A stretch of DNA of 13,767 bases from positions 1 through 13,767 of the forward strand of contig CAZSOQ010000139.1 of NCBI GenBank assembly GCA_964608495.1, given 5' to 3'. This DNA comes from JAKORR01 sp964608495. Its GTDB lineage: Bacteria; Armatimonadota; Zipacnadia; Zipacnadales; FEN-943. Below are positions 7,553-13,767 of the stretch, in pieces. Position numbers and translations under genes: made by a program. The stretch's first letter is position 1. Each line of letters opens with the position of its first letter. The notes below the pieces were generated by a model. That model made no database searches, was not told the origin of the DNA, and was given only the letters and a program-made list of their open reading frames with translations.

Positions 7553-7862
7553 GGTCCGCTGTGATTCTCCAGCTCAGGCTGCCGCCACTGCCTCCGGCCT
7601 TTGCCACACCCAACCGCACAACACCACTCAAGCTCTACTCAACCACGGATGATTCTGCCCCAAACCGCCACGGCGTGCAACCCCTAGACCGGGCCAATTG
7701 TGAAGCCTCCAGGACGACAGCGAAACAGGGGCGAAGAACCCGGGCGCCCCCGGCGAAGCCTGCCGAAGCGGACGGAACGCCGGGAGGGCCCGGGCGTTAC
7801 ACCTATTGGTCGACCGGAGTGGCGCGTTCCCGTACTGGGCCGGGCCTGTCTGGCCGCACAGC
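7553..7862. other. Non-coding upstream region of carA / ssb
   Basis: About 310 bases without a credible gene; open frames on either strand are unlike proteins. It is less GC-rich in places (7600-7730) than the coding DNA. It contains the long hairpin at 7739-7794 and an 8-base palindrome GGTCGACC at 7808-7815. If carA is transcribed from near 7876 (see the promoter entry), most of this is the carA leader. Confidence 0.55.
7739..7794. repeat. Long imperfect hairpin in the carA-ssb region
   Basis: Nested arms: CCCGGGC (7739-7745) pairs with GCCCGGG (7788-7794); CCCGGCG (7749-7755) pairs with CGCCGGG (7778-7784). A 3x3 internal loop lies between them, and the apical part can extend (CC..CCG AAG CGG..GG). 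On the minus strand it lies about 185 bases before carA, so it could be a leader structure. On the plus strand it is upstream of the ssb promoter and not transcribed with ssb. Confidence 0.6.
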
Positions 7863-7890
7863 TTGACAGCCAGGTACGCCCAAGTATAAT
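7863..7890 (+). promoter_or_regulatory. Consensus sigma-70 promoter for ssb
   Basis: TTGACA (7863-7868), a 16-base spacer, and TATAAT (7885-7890): both hexamers match the consensus exactly in a GC-rich background, so chance is unlikely. The predicted start is near 7897, giving an ssb leader of about 118 bases. The reverse complement of 7883-7888 is TATACT, a 5/6 match to a -10 box pointing towards carA, so this may be a symmetric two-way -10 element. Confidence 0.88.
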
Positions 7891-8014
7891 GGCACCAGCC
7901 GGGCGGCTGCCGTAAGCGTCGCCCCGCCGTTTTGATAATCCACTTTACTCGTGAGGCTGGTCCTCTGACCCGAGCTGGCGCGAGGACGTGGCCCCTGAGT
8001 GGGAGGTGTGTGTC
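7891..8014 (+). promoter_or_regulatory. Structured 5' leader of ssb
   Basis: Likely transcribed from ~7897. Stem A: CAGCC (7896-7900), loop GGGC, GGCTG (7905-7909). Alternative stem B: ACCAGCC (7894-7900) with GGCTGGT (7955-7961), which uses the same bases as stem A. Stem C: GTCCTC (7960-7965) with GAGGAC (7982-7987), ending 13 bases before the Shine-Dalgarno GGGAGG (8001-8006). It matches no riboswitch class I know. Confidence 0.45.
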
Positions 8015-8017
8015 TTG
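8001..8017 (+). promoter_or_regulatory. Shine-Dalgarno fixing a TTG start for ssb
   Basis: GGGAGG (8001-8006) lies 8 bases before TTG 8015-8017. It favours TTG over the in-frame GTG at 7988, and the resulting N-terminus (M-A-D-L-N) is what SSB proteins normally begin with. Confidence 0.85.
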
Positions 8018-8476
8018 GCCGACCTGAATTTGGTGGCCTTGACAGGATTCGCTACCAGGGACGCTGCACTGAGGCACAAGAACTCAGGCCAGGTGAAGGC
8101 GGAGTTCAGCTTCGAGGTGGAGCGCCCCTTCCTGCGGGCTACCGGTGAGCCGGTGTCTGACCTGTTCCTGGTTGATGTGTGGGAAGACCTCGGCCGCTGG
8201 GCCGTGGAGCACATCAAGCAAGGCACTCGCCTGCTGGTGATCGGCACACTCAACAAGGAGAGCTACAGCACTCGCAGCGGGCGCGAGCACTTGACCATCG
8301 TCAAGGCCAAGTACATCCGCGCTCTCGACGGCGGCCTCTCGGATGGCGATCTTGATCTCGAGGAAATGCGCCGAGACTGCTGGAGCGAGGACATGCTGTT
8401 GGCTGCGGTTCGCCTCGTTGAGCGCTCTCTTGAGGAAGCCCAGCAGGACAAGCTCAGCAGTGCCGCCGATCTCTGA
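8015..8476 (+). CDS. ssb: Single-stranded DNA-binding protein, SSB family
   Basis: 153 residues with one OB-fold. MADLNLVALTGFATRDAALR (1-20) is the classic SSB opening (M-x-x-L-N-K-V-x-L-I-G-x-x-x-x-D-P-E-L-R). Strands continue through FSFEVERPF (31-39), DLFLVDVWEDLGRWAVEHIK (49-68, the usual hydrophobic-x-x-V-x-x-W stretch) and GTRLLVIGTLNKESYSTRSG (70-89). It should coat single-stranded DNA in replication and repair. After residue ~104 the tail is short, acidic and probably helical, ending SSAADL, not the D-D-D-x-P-F tip that recruits partner enzymes; it may be a second, specialised SSB. Base composition is milder than in the neighbouring dinG. The strong promoter suggests high expression. 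Next downstream is dinG, whose E. coli product is reported to be stimulated by SSB. Confidence 0.88.
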   Translation: MADLNLVALTGFATRDAALRHKNSGQVKAEFSFEVERPFLRATGEPVSDLFLVDVWEDLGRWAVEHIKQGTRLLVIGTLNKESYSTRSGREHLTIVKAKYIRALDGGLSDGDLDLEEMRRDCWSEDMLLAAVRLVERSLEEAQQDKLSSAADL

Positions 8477-8515
8477 CCGTCCGCGAATCCTGCAGGCCAC
8501 GCAGGTTCCGTGAGG

Positions 8516-8556
8516 AAAGGGACGGCCGCCCGACCTTTGGGCGGCCGTCTCCCTTT
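8516..8556 (+). terminator. Strong hairpin between ssb and dinG
   Basis: Perfect 11-bp core GACGGCCGCCC (8521-8531) with GGGCGGCCGTC (8539-8549), loop GACCTTT. It extends to 16 pairs as AAAGG (8516-8520) with CCTTT (8552-8556) across a two-base bulge. The stem is very stable, but only TTT follows in the arm itself and dinG starts 5 bases later, so it may be a partial terminator, an RNA stabiliser for ssb, or a translation-control element for dinG. Confidence 0.7.
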
Positions 8557-8561
8557 GTGCC

Positions 8562-11297
8562 ATGGACACCACTGACCACCCAGGCCAAGACCTGTGGCTC
8601 AGCCTCCACCGCGACCGCCTCTGGGCGGTCTTAGGCGAGGACTCCTTCTCCTGGCCCCTGCGCGCCTCCGCCTGGCACCAGCTCGCCCCCTTGGTTGAGC
8701 GCGCCGGCGCCCTGCTCGTCTATGGGCCCCTCGAGCGCGATGCCCTTGAGCGCCACGCCCCCGAAGCCCTTTACCGCCTCTGGCGGCCCCTCGTCCAGGA
8801 GGTCGCGCCCGCCGCCTTACTCGTCTGGCCCTGCCTGCCCCACTACCGCTGGCCCGCCGTCCTCGACGCCACCGGCATCCCCCACCGCCACGAGGCCGAG
8901 GCCCTCCGCGCTCTCGCCCGCGCCGCCACCGGCGCCTTCCAGGAGCTGCCCGACGACCTGCCGGCTCTGCTCGGCGCGCTCCTCGGCCAGCGCTTCCGGC
9001 CCGCCTGGTTCCCCTGGCCTGCCGCGTCCCTCACGCCCGCCGCCTGCCACAACCTCTTCTCGCGCCTCCTGGCCGACAAGCCCCTCCCCGGGCGCACGCC
9101 CCTTGAGCCCGAGGCCGCGGACGACATGGCCGCGGTCGTCCAGAAGCTCTTCGGCCCCGACGGCCGCCTGGCCGACGCCCACCCGCGCTTCGAGTACCGC
9201 GAGAGCCAGCGCGACCTCGCCGTCGCCGCTGCCCGCGCCTTCCAGCAGGAGGAGGTCCTCCTGGCCGAGGCCGGCACGGGCACCGGCAAGTCCCTGGCCT
9301 ATCTCGTGCCCGCCGCCCTGTGGGCCGTGGCCGGCCACCGCCCCGTCGTCGTCGCCACCTACACCCGCAATCTCCAGGACCAGCTCTGGGCCCGCGAGCT
9401 TCCCGTCGTCCGCGGCGCCCTCGACCGCGACATCAACGCCACGGTCGTCAAGGGGCGCAGCAACTACGCCTGCGTCCGCCTCGTCCTCCGCCTGGTGGAC
9501 GAGGCCACCAGGACCCTGATGCCGGCCGAGCGCTGGGTCGCCGCCTTCCTCGTCTCCTGGCTCCTCCAGGCCGACCAGGCCGACCTCGAGGCCCTCTCCC
9601 CCGAGGCCGCCGAGATCCTGCCCGGCCTCGCCCAGGCCCTCGACGACACCCGCGCCCACTACTGGCGCTGTCTGCGCGGCGCGCCCGGCGGCTGCCAGGA
9701 CGGCCAGGTGTGCGCCCTGCGTCGCCTCCGCGCCTCGGCTGCCCGCTCCGACCTGATCATCACCAACCAGGCGATGCTCCTGGCCGACGCCGAGCGCGAC
9801 GTCCTCTCCGACTACACCGACGCCGTGATAGACGAGGCCCATCACCTCGAGGAGGCCGCCACCAACGCGCTCACCCTCGAGGTCAGCGCCTACCGGCTCT
9901 GGGAGGCGGGGCGTCTCCTCGGCGGCGGCGGCGAGGGCCGCGATGTGCCCACTTCCCTGATCGCGGCCGCGCGCCGCCTCAACGACTCCTCCGGGCGCTG
10001 GGCCGCCGAGGCCGGCCGCTGGTCCGACCGCGCCGCCGTCTGGCTGGGCTATTCCGGGGCCCTCGGCGACGCCGTCCTCGACCTCATCGGTGTGGACCCC
10101 ATCTCCCCCGCCGAGTTCGCCGAAAGGCGCGTCACCGAAGAGGTCTGGCAGACCGACAAGTGGCGCGCCGTCCAGCATTCCGCGCGCATCCTCCAGCAGG
10201 CCGCCGTCGAGTCGTCCCTGCAGGTCCAGGGCCTGACCGCCGAGCTTCAGCAGCAGGCCCAGAGCGCGGGTGCCCTCGACCCCATCGCCAACACCCTCGG
10301 CGATCTCATGTCCGTCTCCCTTTCCCTCGACGAGCTCGGCCAGACCCTGGCCCAGTTGCTCCTCGAGCAGATGGGCCGTGTCGTCTGGGCCGAGTCCTAC
10401 CCGGCCCCCGCCGGCACCGGCCGCTTCGTTGCCGAGCGACGCTGGGCGCTTTACTCCGCCCCCGTGGACGTGGCCGACCCCCTCAACGAGCTGCTCTTCG
10501 ACCGCTGCCGGGGCGTGGTCCTCACGGGCGCCACCCTGTCCGTGGACGAGCGCTTCGACTTCTACCGCCTGCAGTGTGGGCTCGACCGCCAGTCCCACCG
10601 GCTGGTCGAGATGGTCCTCCCCTCGCCCTTCGACTGGGAGCGCCAGCTCCTCGTCTGCCTCCCCAACGACCTTCCCGACCCCGGCGGCCCCCAGCACGCC
10701 GACGCGGTCATCCAGACCATCGCTCGTCTCGCCCAGATCAGCGACGGTGGCGTCCTCGCGCTCTTCACGGCCCGCCAGCGCATGTTGGCCGCCTACGAGG
10801 CCCTCCGCCGGCCCCTCGCCGACCTCGGCCTCTCCCTGCTCTGCCAGGACGTGTCCGGCGAGCGCTGGTGGCTCCTCGAGCAGATGCGCGCCAACGATCG
10901 CACGGTCCTCCTCGGCGTCCGCAGCCTCTGGGAGGGCGTGGACGTGCCCGGCCATCACCTGCGCTGCGTCGTCGTCGAGAAGCTCCCCTTCGCCGTCCCC
11001 GACGATCCCCTGGTCGCCGCCCGCATGGAGTACCTGGCGCGCCTCGGCATCGAGGCCTACCATGGCTACTACATACCTGAGGCGATCCGCGCCCTCAGGC
11101 AGGGCGCCGGGCGCCTGATACGCACCGCCGACGACCGCGGCGTCGTCTTCCTTCTGGACCCCCGCGTGCACCGGCGAGGGTATGGGCAACGGTTCATCCG
11201 TGCCCTGCCCCCCGGCAGGCGCGTATCGGCCCGGCTGGAGCGCTGCCTGGAGGCCGCCGCGCAGTGGTTCTCTGGAGGCGAAGGTCTTGCGCCTTGA
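8562..11297 (+). CDS. dinG: DinG/XPD-like ATP-dependent DNA helicase
   Basis: 911-residue superfamily 2 5'-3' helicase. FEYRESQRDLAVAAA (210-224) is the Q-motif; the Walker A AEAGTGTGKS is at 235-244, DEAH at 424-427, TGATLS at 655-660, WEGVDVPG at 790-797 and QGAGRLIR at 847-854. Cys304, Cys370, Cys378 and Cys384 lie between motifs I and II, as in the 4Fe-4S domain of E. coli DinG. It should unwind forked or R-loop DNA in repair. Residues 1-~205 are extra relative to E. coli DinG and align in layout with the DnaQ-type exonuclease of Firmicute DinG, but the D-x-E and clear DEDD acids are missing (PHRHEAEA at 107-114 recalls the third exonuclease motif). ATG 8562-8564 has no adjacent Shine-Dalgarno; a hairpin lies just upstream. 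The end overlaps the next gene by 11 bases. Confidence 0.93.
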   Translation: MDTTDHPGQDLWLSLHRDRLWAVLGEDSFSWPLRASAWHQLAPLVERAGALLVYGPLERDALERHAPEALYRLWRPLVQEVAPAALLVWPCLPHYRWPAVLDATGIPHRHEAEALRALARAATGAFQELPDDLPALLGALLGQRFRPAWFPWPAASLTPAACHNLFSRLLADKPLPGRTPLEPEAADDMAAVVQKLFGPDGRLADAHPRFEYRESQRDLAVAAARAFQQEEVLLAEAGTGTGKSLAYLVPAALWAVAGHRPVVVATYTRNLQDQLWARELPVVRGALDRDINATVVKGRSNYACVRLVLRLVDEATRTLMPAERWVAAFLVSWLLQADQADLEALSPEAAEILPGLAQALDDTRAHYWRCLRGAPGGCQDGQVCALRRLRASAARSDLIITNQAMLLADAERDVLSDYTDAVIDEAHHLEEAATNALTLEVSAYRLWEAGRLLGGGGEGRDVPTSLIAAARRLNDSSGRWAAEAGRWSDRAAVWLGYSGALGDAVLDLIGVDPISPAEFAERRVTEEVWQTDKWRAVQHSARILQQAAVESSLQVQGLTAELQQQAQSAGALDPIANTLGDLMSVSLSLDELGQTLAQLLLEQMGRVVWAESYPAPAGTGRFVAERRWALYSAPVDVADPLNELLFDRCRGVVLTGATLSVDERFDFYRLQCGLDRQSHRLVEMVLPSPFDWERQLLVCLPNDLPDPGGPQHADAVIQTIARLAQISDGGVLALFTARQRMLAAYEALRRPLADLGLSLLCQDVSGERWWLLEQMRANDRTVLLGVRSLWEGVDVPGHHLRCVVVEKLPFAVPDDPLVAARMEYLARLGIEAYHGYYIPEAIRALRQGAGRLIRTADDRGVVFLLDPRVHRRGYGQRFIRALPPGRRVSARLERCLEAAAQWFSGGEGLAP
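11274..11289 (+). promoter_or_regulatory. Shine-Dalgarno and TTG start inside the end of dinG
   Basis: GGAGG (11274-11278) lies 8 bases before TTG 11287-11289. The site sits within the last codons of dinG, so translation of the thioesterase is likely coupled to dinG termination. Confidence 0.8.
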
Positions 11298-11685
11298 CAC
11301 CGACGATTTCTGTTTTGCCTGCGGGCGCAGCAATCCCCACGGCCTGAGGCTCGACGGCTTCCGCCTGGAGGGCGACAGCTATGCCTTCGACTGGACGCCC
11401 GAGCCCCACTTCCAGGGATGGCCCAGGATCGTCCACGGCGGCATCATCACCACCGTCCTCGACGAGGCCGTCACCCGCCTCCTCTGGGAGCAGGGCATCG
11501 CCGCCCTCACCGCCGAGATCAGCGTCCGTTTCCTCCGACCTCTACCCGTGAACACCGGGACTCGCGTCCAGGCCCGCATGACCGACCAGCGCGGCAGGCT
11601 CATCCACGCCGAGGCCGCCATCAGCGACGCCGACGGCGAGTACGCCCGCGCGCGGGTCACTATGCTGCGAGTCGAGCACGCATGA
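11287..11685 (+). CDS. PaaI-family hotdog-fold thioesterase
   Basis: 132-residue single hotdog domain, typical length. It opens with CFACGRSNPHGLRL (9-22), an N-terminal signature common in this branch of PaaI-type thioesterases, and carries the catalytic-loop pattern VHGGIITTVLDEA (49-61) with His50-Gly51-Gly52 and the acid pair Asp59/Glu60. The third region AEISVRFLRPLPVNTGTRVQ (76-95) is the usual beta-strand that lines the CoA site. It should hydrolyse an acyl-CoA or acyl-protein thioester; the substrate is not evident. The TTG start is set by a good ribosome site and overlaps dinG by 11 bases. Its stop overlaps the rqcH start (ATGA). Upstream extension would run far into dinG with no motif, so the short form is preferred. 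Confidence 0.9.
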   Translation: MRLDTDDFCFACGRSNPHGLRLDGFRLEGDSYAFDWTPEPHFQGWPRIVHGGIITTVLDEAVTRLLWEQGIAALTAEISVRFLRPLPVNTGTRVQARMTDQRGRLIHAEAAISDADGEYARARVTMLRVEHA

Positions 11686-13451
11686 AGCCCCAGCTTGCGG
11701 ACAGCCTGGTCACCTATCGGTTGGCGCGGGAGCTCGACGCCCTTCTCTCCCGGGGCGTGGTGCGCCGCGTCCTGCCCGTGAGCAAGCAGGCCCTCGCGCT
11801 GGAGGTCTCGTCCGAAGCGGTCCTCCTCGGCCTGTTGGTGGACTGGCAGCCGGGCATGGCCCGCGCGCACCTCGTGGACGAGCTGAAGGCCGTCGGGGAG
11901 GAGGCGCCCTTCGTCGGCGCCGTCCGCCGGCTCGCGCGCGACGCCGCCGTCCTCGGGGTACGGCAGGTGGGCTTCGACCGCGTCCTCGCGCTGGAGCTGG
12001 CCAACCTGGGCGGACTGGGCGCCGAGGAGCGCGGCACTCTGATCGTCGAGACCACCGGCCGCCACGTCAACTGCCTTCTCGTGCGCGACGGTCAGATCGC
12101 CGCCGTGGCCCGGCCGACGCCCCAGCGCGACGGCCTCTACCGCGCCCTCAACGCCGGCCGGCCCTACTATCCTCCGCCCGGCGATGACAAGCTCGATCCC
12201 CGCCGGGCCTCGGCGCCCGACCTCCTCGCCGCCATGGGGCCTACCGGCGAGCCGCTCGCCAAGGCTCTCCGCGGCGCTGTCCAGGGCCTGAGCAACACGC
12301 TTCTCGACGAGGTGGGGCTGCGGTGCGGCCTGTCCTCCGAGGCGCCCGTCTCCGACCTGCCCGACGGCTGGGCCGAAGCCTGGCTCGCGGCTCTGCGCGA
12401 GATCGTCGAGGAGGCCGACCGCGGCGACGCCTGGCTCTACCGCGACGACGACGGCCTGCCCGCCCTTGTCTACCCCATCGCGCTGCGGCAGTTCCCCGAC
12501 GCCTCGCCCGAGCGCGTGACCGACCTCAGCGAGGGGCTGGCGCTGGTGGGCCGTCGCCTGGCCGAAGGCGAGGAACTGCACCGCCTGCGCGGGTTGGTGG
12601 TCAGGCACTTCAGGGCCGAGGCGGGCCGGGCCCGCAAGGTCCTCGACGAGCGCCGCGCCGAGCTGGACCGGGCCCGGGGCGCGGACCAGTGGCGTGTCTG
12701 GGGTGAGCTCCTCCTCGCCAACCTGCACGCTCTGGGGCGCGTCGAGCCGGGCTCGGAGGTCGAGGTGACCGACTACTACTCGCCCGACCAGGCGACGGTG
12801 TGCGTGCCCCTGCTGCCCGGCAGGGGGCCCCGACAGACCGCCGACGTCTACTTCAGACGCCACAAGCGGGCCCAGCGCGCTCTCAGCCGCCTGCCTCGCC
12901 TCCTCGAGCGCGCCCAGTCTCGCCTGGCCGCGTTCGACGAACGACTGCGCCTGGCCGAGAGCGGCGCCGACGTGGAGACCCTGCGCGACCTTGCCGCCGA
13001 GGCGGGCATCGAGGCGGCCGGGCCGTCCGGGCGACGGAAGCGGGACGCGGAGAGCAGGCGCGACGCGGGGGTCAGGGTGGGCCGCACGAAGGCCCCCAGC
13101 GGCCACCTCGTGCTCTACGGGCGCTCCGCCACGGAGAACGACACGGTGATCCGTCTCGCCCGCCCCTCGGACCTATGGCTCCACGCCCGGGGCGTGACGG
13201 GCGCTCACGTCCTGATCAGGACCGACGGCGCGCCCGAGACGGTGCCGCGGGCGACGCTGTTGTGGGCCGCCCGGCTGGCGGGCAAGATGAGCGATTACCG
13301 GCCGGACGGCGTGGCGGATGTGGACTACACGCTGGCCAGGTACGTACGCAAGCCGAGGCAATCGGCCCCCGGCTTCGTCACCTACACGCACCAGAAGACC
13401 CTTCGCGTGTCCCTCGAGGCCCGCGAGCACACGGCCGAGGACGTGCAATGA
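11682..13451 (+). CDS. rqcH: RqcH / NFACT ribosome quality-control protein
   Basis: 589 residues, close to B. subtilis RqcH (about 570). RqcH binds obstructed 50S subunits and recruits tRNA-Ala to add C-terminal alanine tails that mark stalled chains for proteolysis. The NFACT-N domain includes GFDRVLALEL (97-106); the Asp99-Arg100 pair corresponds to the DR residues needed for tailing, so it is likely active. ETTGRHVNCLLV (123-134) and LNAGRPYYPPPGDDKLDP (156-173) are family-typical. Residues ~310-450 hold the coiled-coil arms with GELLLANLHAL; the NFACT-R domain (DUF814) spans ~475-575 (LVLYGRSATENDTV, DLWLHARGVTGAHVLI, RKPRQSAPGFVTYTHQKTLRV split across the domain). The start ATG overlaps the thioesterase stop as ATGA. 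Older annotations call such genes fibronectin-binding proteins. Confidence 0.95.
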   Translation: MKPQLADSLVTYRLARELDALLSRGVVRRVLPVSKQALALEVSSEAVLLGLLVDWQPGMARAHLVDELKAVGEEAPFVGAVRRLARDAAVLGVRQVGFDRVLALELANLGGLGAEERGTLIVETTGRHVNCLLVRDGQIAAVARPTPQRDGLYRALNAGRPYYPPPGDDKLDPRRASAPDLLAAMGPTGEPLAKALRGAVQGLSNTLLDEVGLRCGLSSEAPVSDLPDGWAEAWLAALREIVEEADRGDAWLYRDDDGLPALVYPIALRQFPDASPERVTDLSEGLALVGRRLAEGEELHRLRGLVVRHFRAEAGRARKVLDERRAELDRARGADQWRVWGELLLANLHALGRVEPGSEVEVTDYYSPDQATVCVPLLPGRGPRQTADVYFRRHKRAQRALSRLPRLLERAQSRLAAFDERLRLAESGADVETLRDLAAEAGIEAAGPSGRRKRDAESRRDAGVRVGRTKAPSGHLVLYGRSATENDTVIRLARPSDLWLHARGVTGAHVLIRTDGAPETVPRATLLWAARLAGKMSDYRPDGVADVDYTLARYVRKPRQSAPGFVTYTHQKTLRVSLEAREHTAEDVQ

Positions 13452-13767
13452 GCCGGGCGGGATGAGACTCGAGTAGGTTTGGTCTTCTGGGCTGATCTGA
13501 GAGCTTCGGAGGCTGTCCCCCCAGTCCCACGAAGGCGCTGGACCACAGAGGCGGACCACAGCACGTGCCTGCTGTAGGGCGGGCCTTCAGCCCCACCTCC
13601 TGCTGTCCCGGGCTTGGCCCGCCTTCGGCTGGTCGTGGCACCCCTCCCGCGCTTCCCGCGCCAGGGCGACCGCCTTCCCTCCCACCAATCGCCTCGCGCA
13701 CCCCACGCGCCTCGCCTTCCCTTCCTCTAGTGCCGCCCCTGCCCAATCCCCCCTCGCCCTTCCGTCC
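13452..13767. other. Non-coding 3' region with hairpins and C/T-rich tail
   Basis: 316 bases with no credible gene; open frames here are low-complexity. It contains an ACTCGAGT palindrome (13467-13474), a direct repeat GGACCACAG (13540-13548 and 13554-13562, 14-base period), two hairpins (separate entry), and from about 13628 a tail in which the plus strand is strongly pyrimidine-rich. I see no obvious U-tract terminator for rqcH. Confidence 0.6.
13558..13623. repeat. Tandem inverted repeats downstream of rqcH
   Basis: ACAGCA (13558-13563), loop CGTGCC, TGCTGT (13570-13575). Then GGCGGGCC (13578-13585) pairs with GGCCCGCC (13616-13623), enclosing a smaller near-palindrome GTAGGGC ... GCCCCAC (13574-13580 with 13588-13594 region). 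This resembles the palindromic GTAGGGC-type intergenic repeats seen in many environmental genomes and may end the dinG-rqcH transcript. Confidence 0.5.

Noticed and set aside
6410..7564. Plus-strand open frame of 384 codons opposite carA
   Set aside because: Shadow of carA; His/Arg/Pro-rich with no motif.
7697..7850. Possible tRNA or small RNA in the carA-ssb gap
   Set aside because: The hairpins do not form a cloverleaf and no T-loop GTTCGAATC-type sequence or acceptor pairing is visible.
7988..8014. GTG start for ssb at 7988
   Set aside because: The in-frame TTG at 8015 has a strong Shine-Dalgarno at the right distance and gives the standard SSB N-terminus; the extra nine residues are not SSB-like.
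7628..8077. Minus-strand open frame of 149 codons upstream of carA
   Set aside because: It overlaps the ssb promoter and the start of ssb; the translation is low-quality and has no ribosome site, so I treat the region as non-coding.
8477..8561. LexA-type operator before dinG
   Set aside because: No CTG-N10-CAG or GAAC-N4-GTTC type palindrome is present; damage control of dinG here is not supported by sequence.
8817..11333. Minus-strand open frame of 838 codons opposite dinG
   Set aside because: Gly/Ala/Val/Glu-rich low-complexity shadow of dinG; all helicase motifs are on the plus strand.
11379..13106. Minus-strand open frame of 575 codons opposite the thioesterase and rqcH
   Set aside because: Shadow of genes with clear family motifs on the plus strand; no recognisable domain of its own.
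13378..13746. Minus-strand open frame at the right edge
   Set aside because: Low-complexity Gly/Arg/Pro translation spanning hairpins and the 3' end of rqcH; no motif.

Overview
The window is GC-rich bacterial DNA, roughly 70% G+C by eye. It is probably a metagenome-derived contig, because a 10-base run of N sits inside a gene like a scaffold pad. No rRNA, tRNA, CRISPR array, transposase or phage gene is visible. The mix of a GH42-like secreted hydrolase, an orphan GspG-like pseudopilin, a membrane-anchored heparinase-like protein and frequent GTG/TTG starts fits an uncultured Armatimonadota- or PVC-type bacterium. That assignment is inference from gene style, not from a marker gene.

Left part (1-3212, minus strand): three co-directional genes read right to left. 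They are a metal-dependent cyclase (PF04199 type), a small GspG-like membrane protein without a prepilin cleavage motif, and a large secreted protein with a GH42-like (beta-galactosidase A type) domain that runs off the left edge. Gaps are 43 and 34 bases, so they may be one transcript. Divergent from the cyclase is a plus-strand gene (3300-4166) for a protein with a degenerate GGDEF domain.

Middle (4167-7552): a 227-base convergent intergenic region with two inverted repeats, then on the minus strand carA (carbamoyl-phosphate synthase small subunit) followed after 6 bases by a membrane-anchored heparinase II/III-like protein. No carB is present in the window.

Divergent control region (7553-8014): about 460 bases between carA and an ssb gene. 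It contains a textbook sigma-70 promoter (TTGACA, 16 bases, TATAAT), a long imperfect hairpin, and a roughly 118-base ssb leader with several possible stems.

Right part (8015-13451, plus strand): ssb (TTG start, no canonical acidic tip), a strong hairpin, dinG with an N-terminal region that looks like an eroded DnaQ-type exonuclease, a PaaI-type hotdog thioesterase, and rqcH (NFACT protein of ribosome quality control). The dinG, thioesterase and rqcH genes overlap one another (11 and 4 bases) and are almost certainly co-translated. The last 316 bases are non-coding, with hairpins and a strongly C/T-rich tail.

There is no clear-cut new defence or mobile system. The most unusual points are the DinG N-terminus, the hairpin directly at the dinG start, the structured carA/ssb divergent region, and the tight linkage of genome maintenance (SSB, DinG) with ribosome rescue (RqcH).
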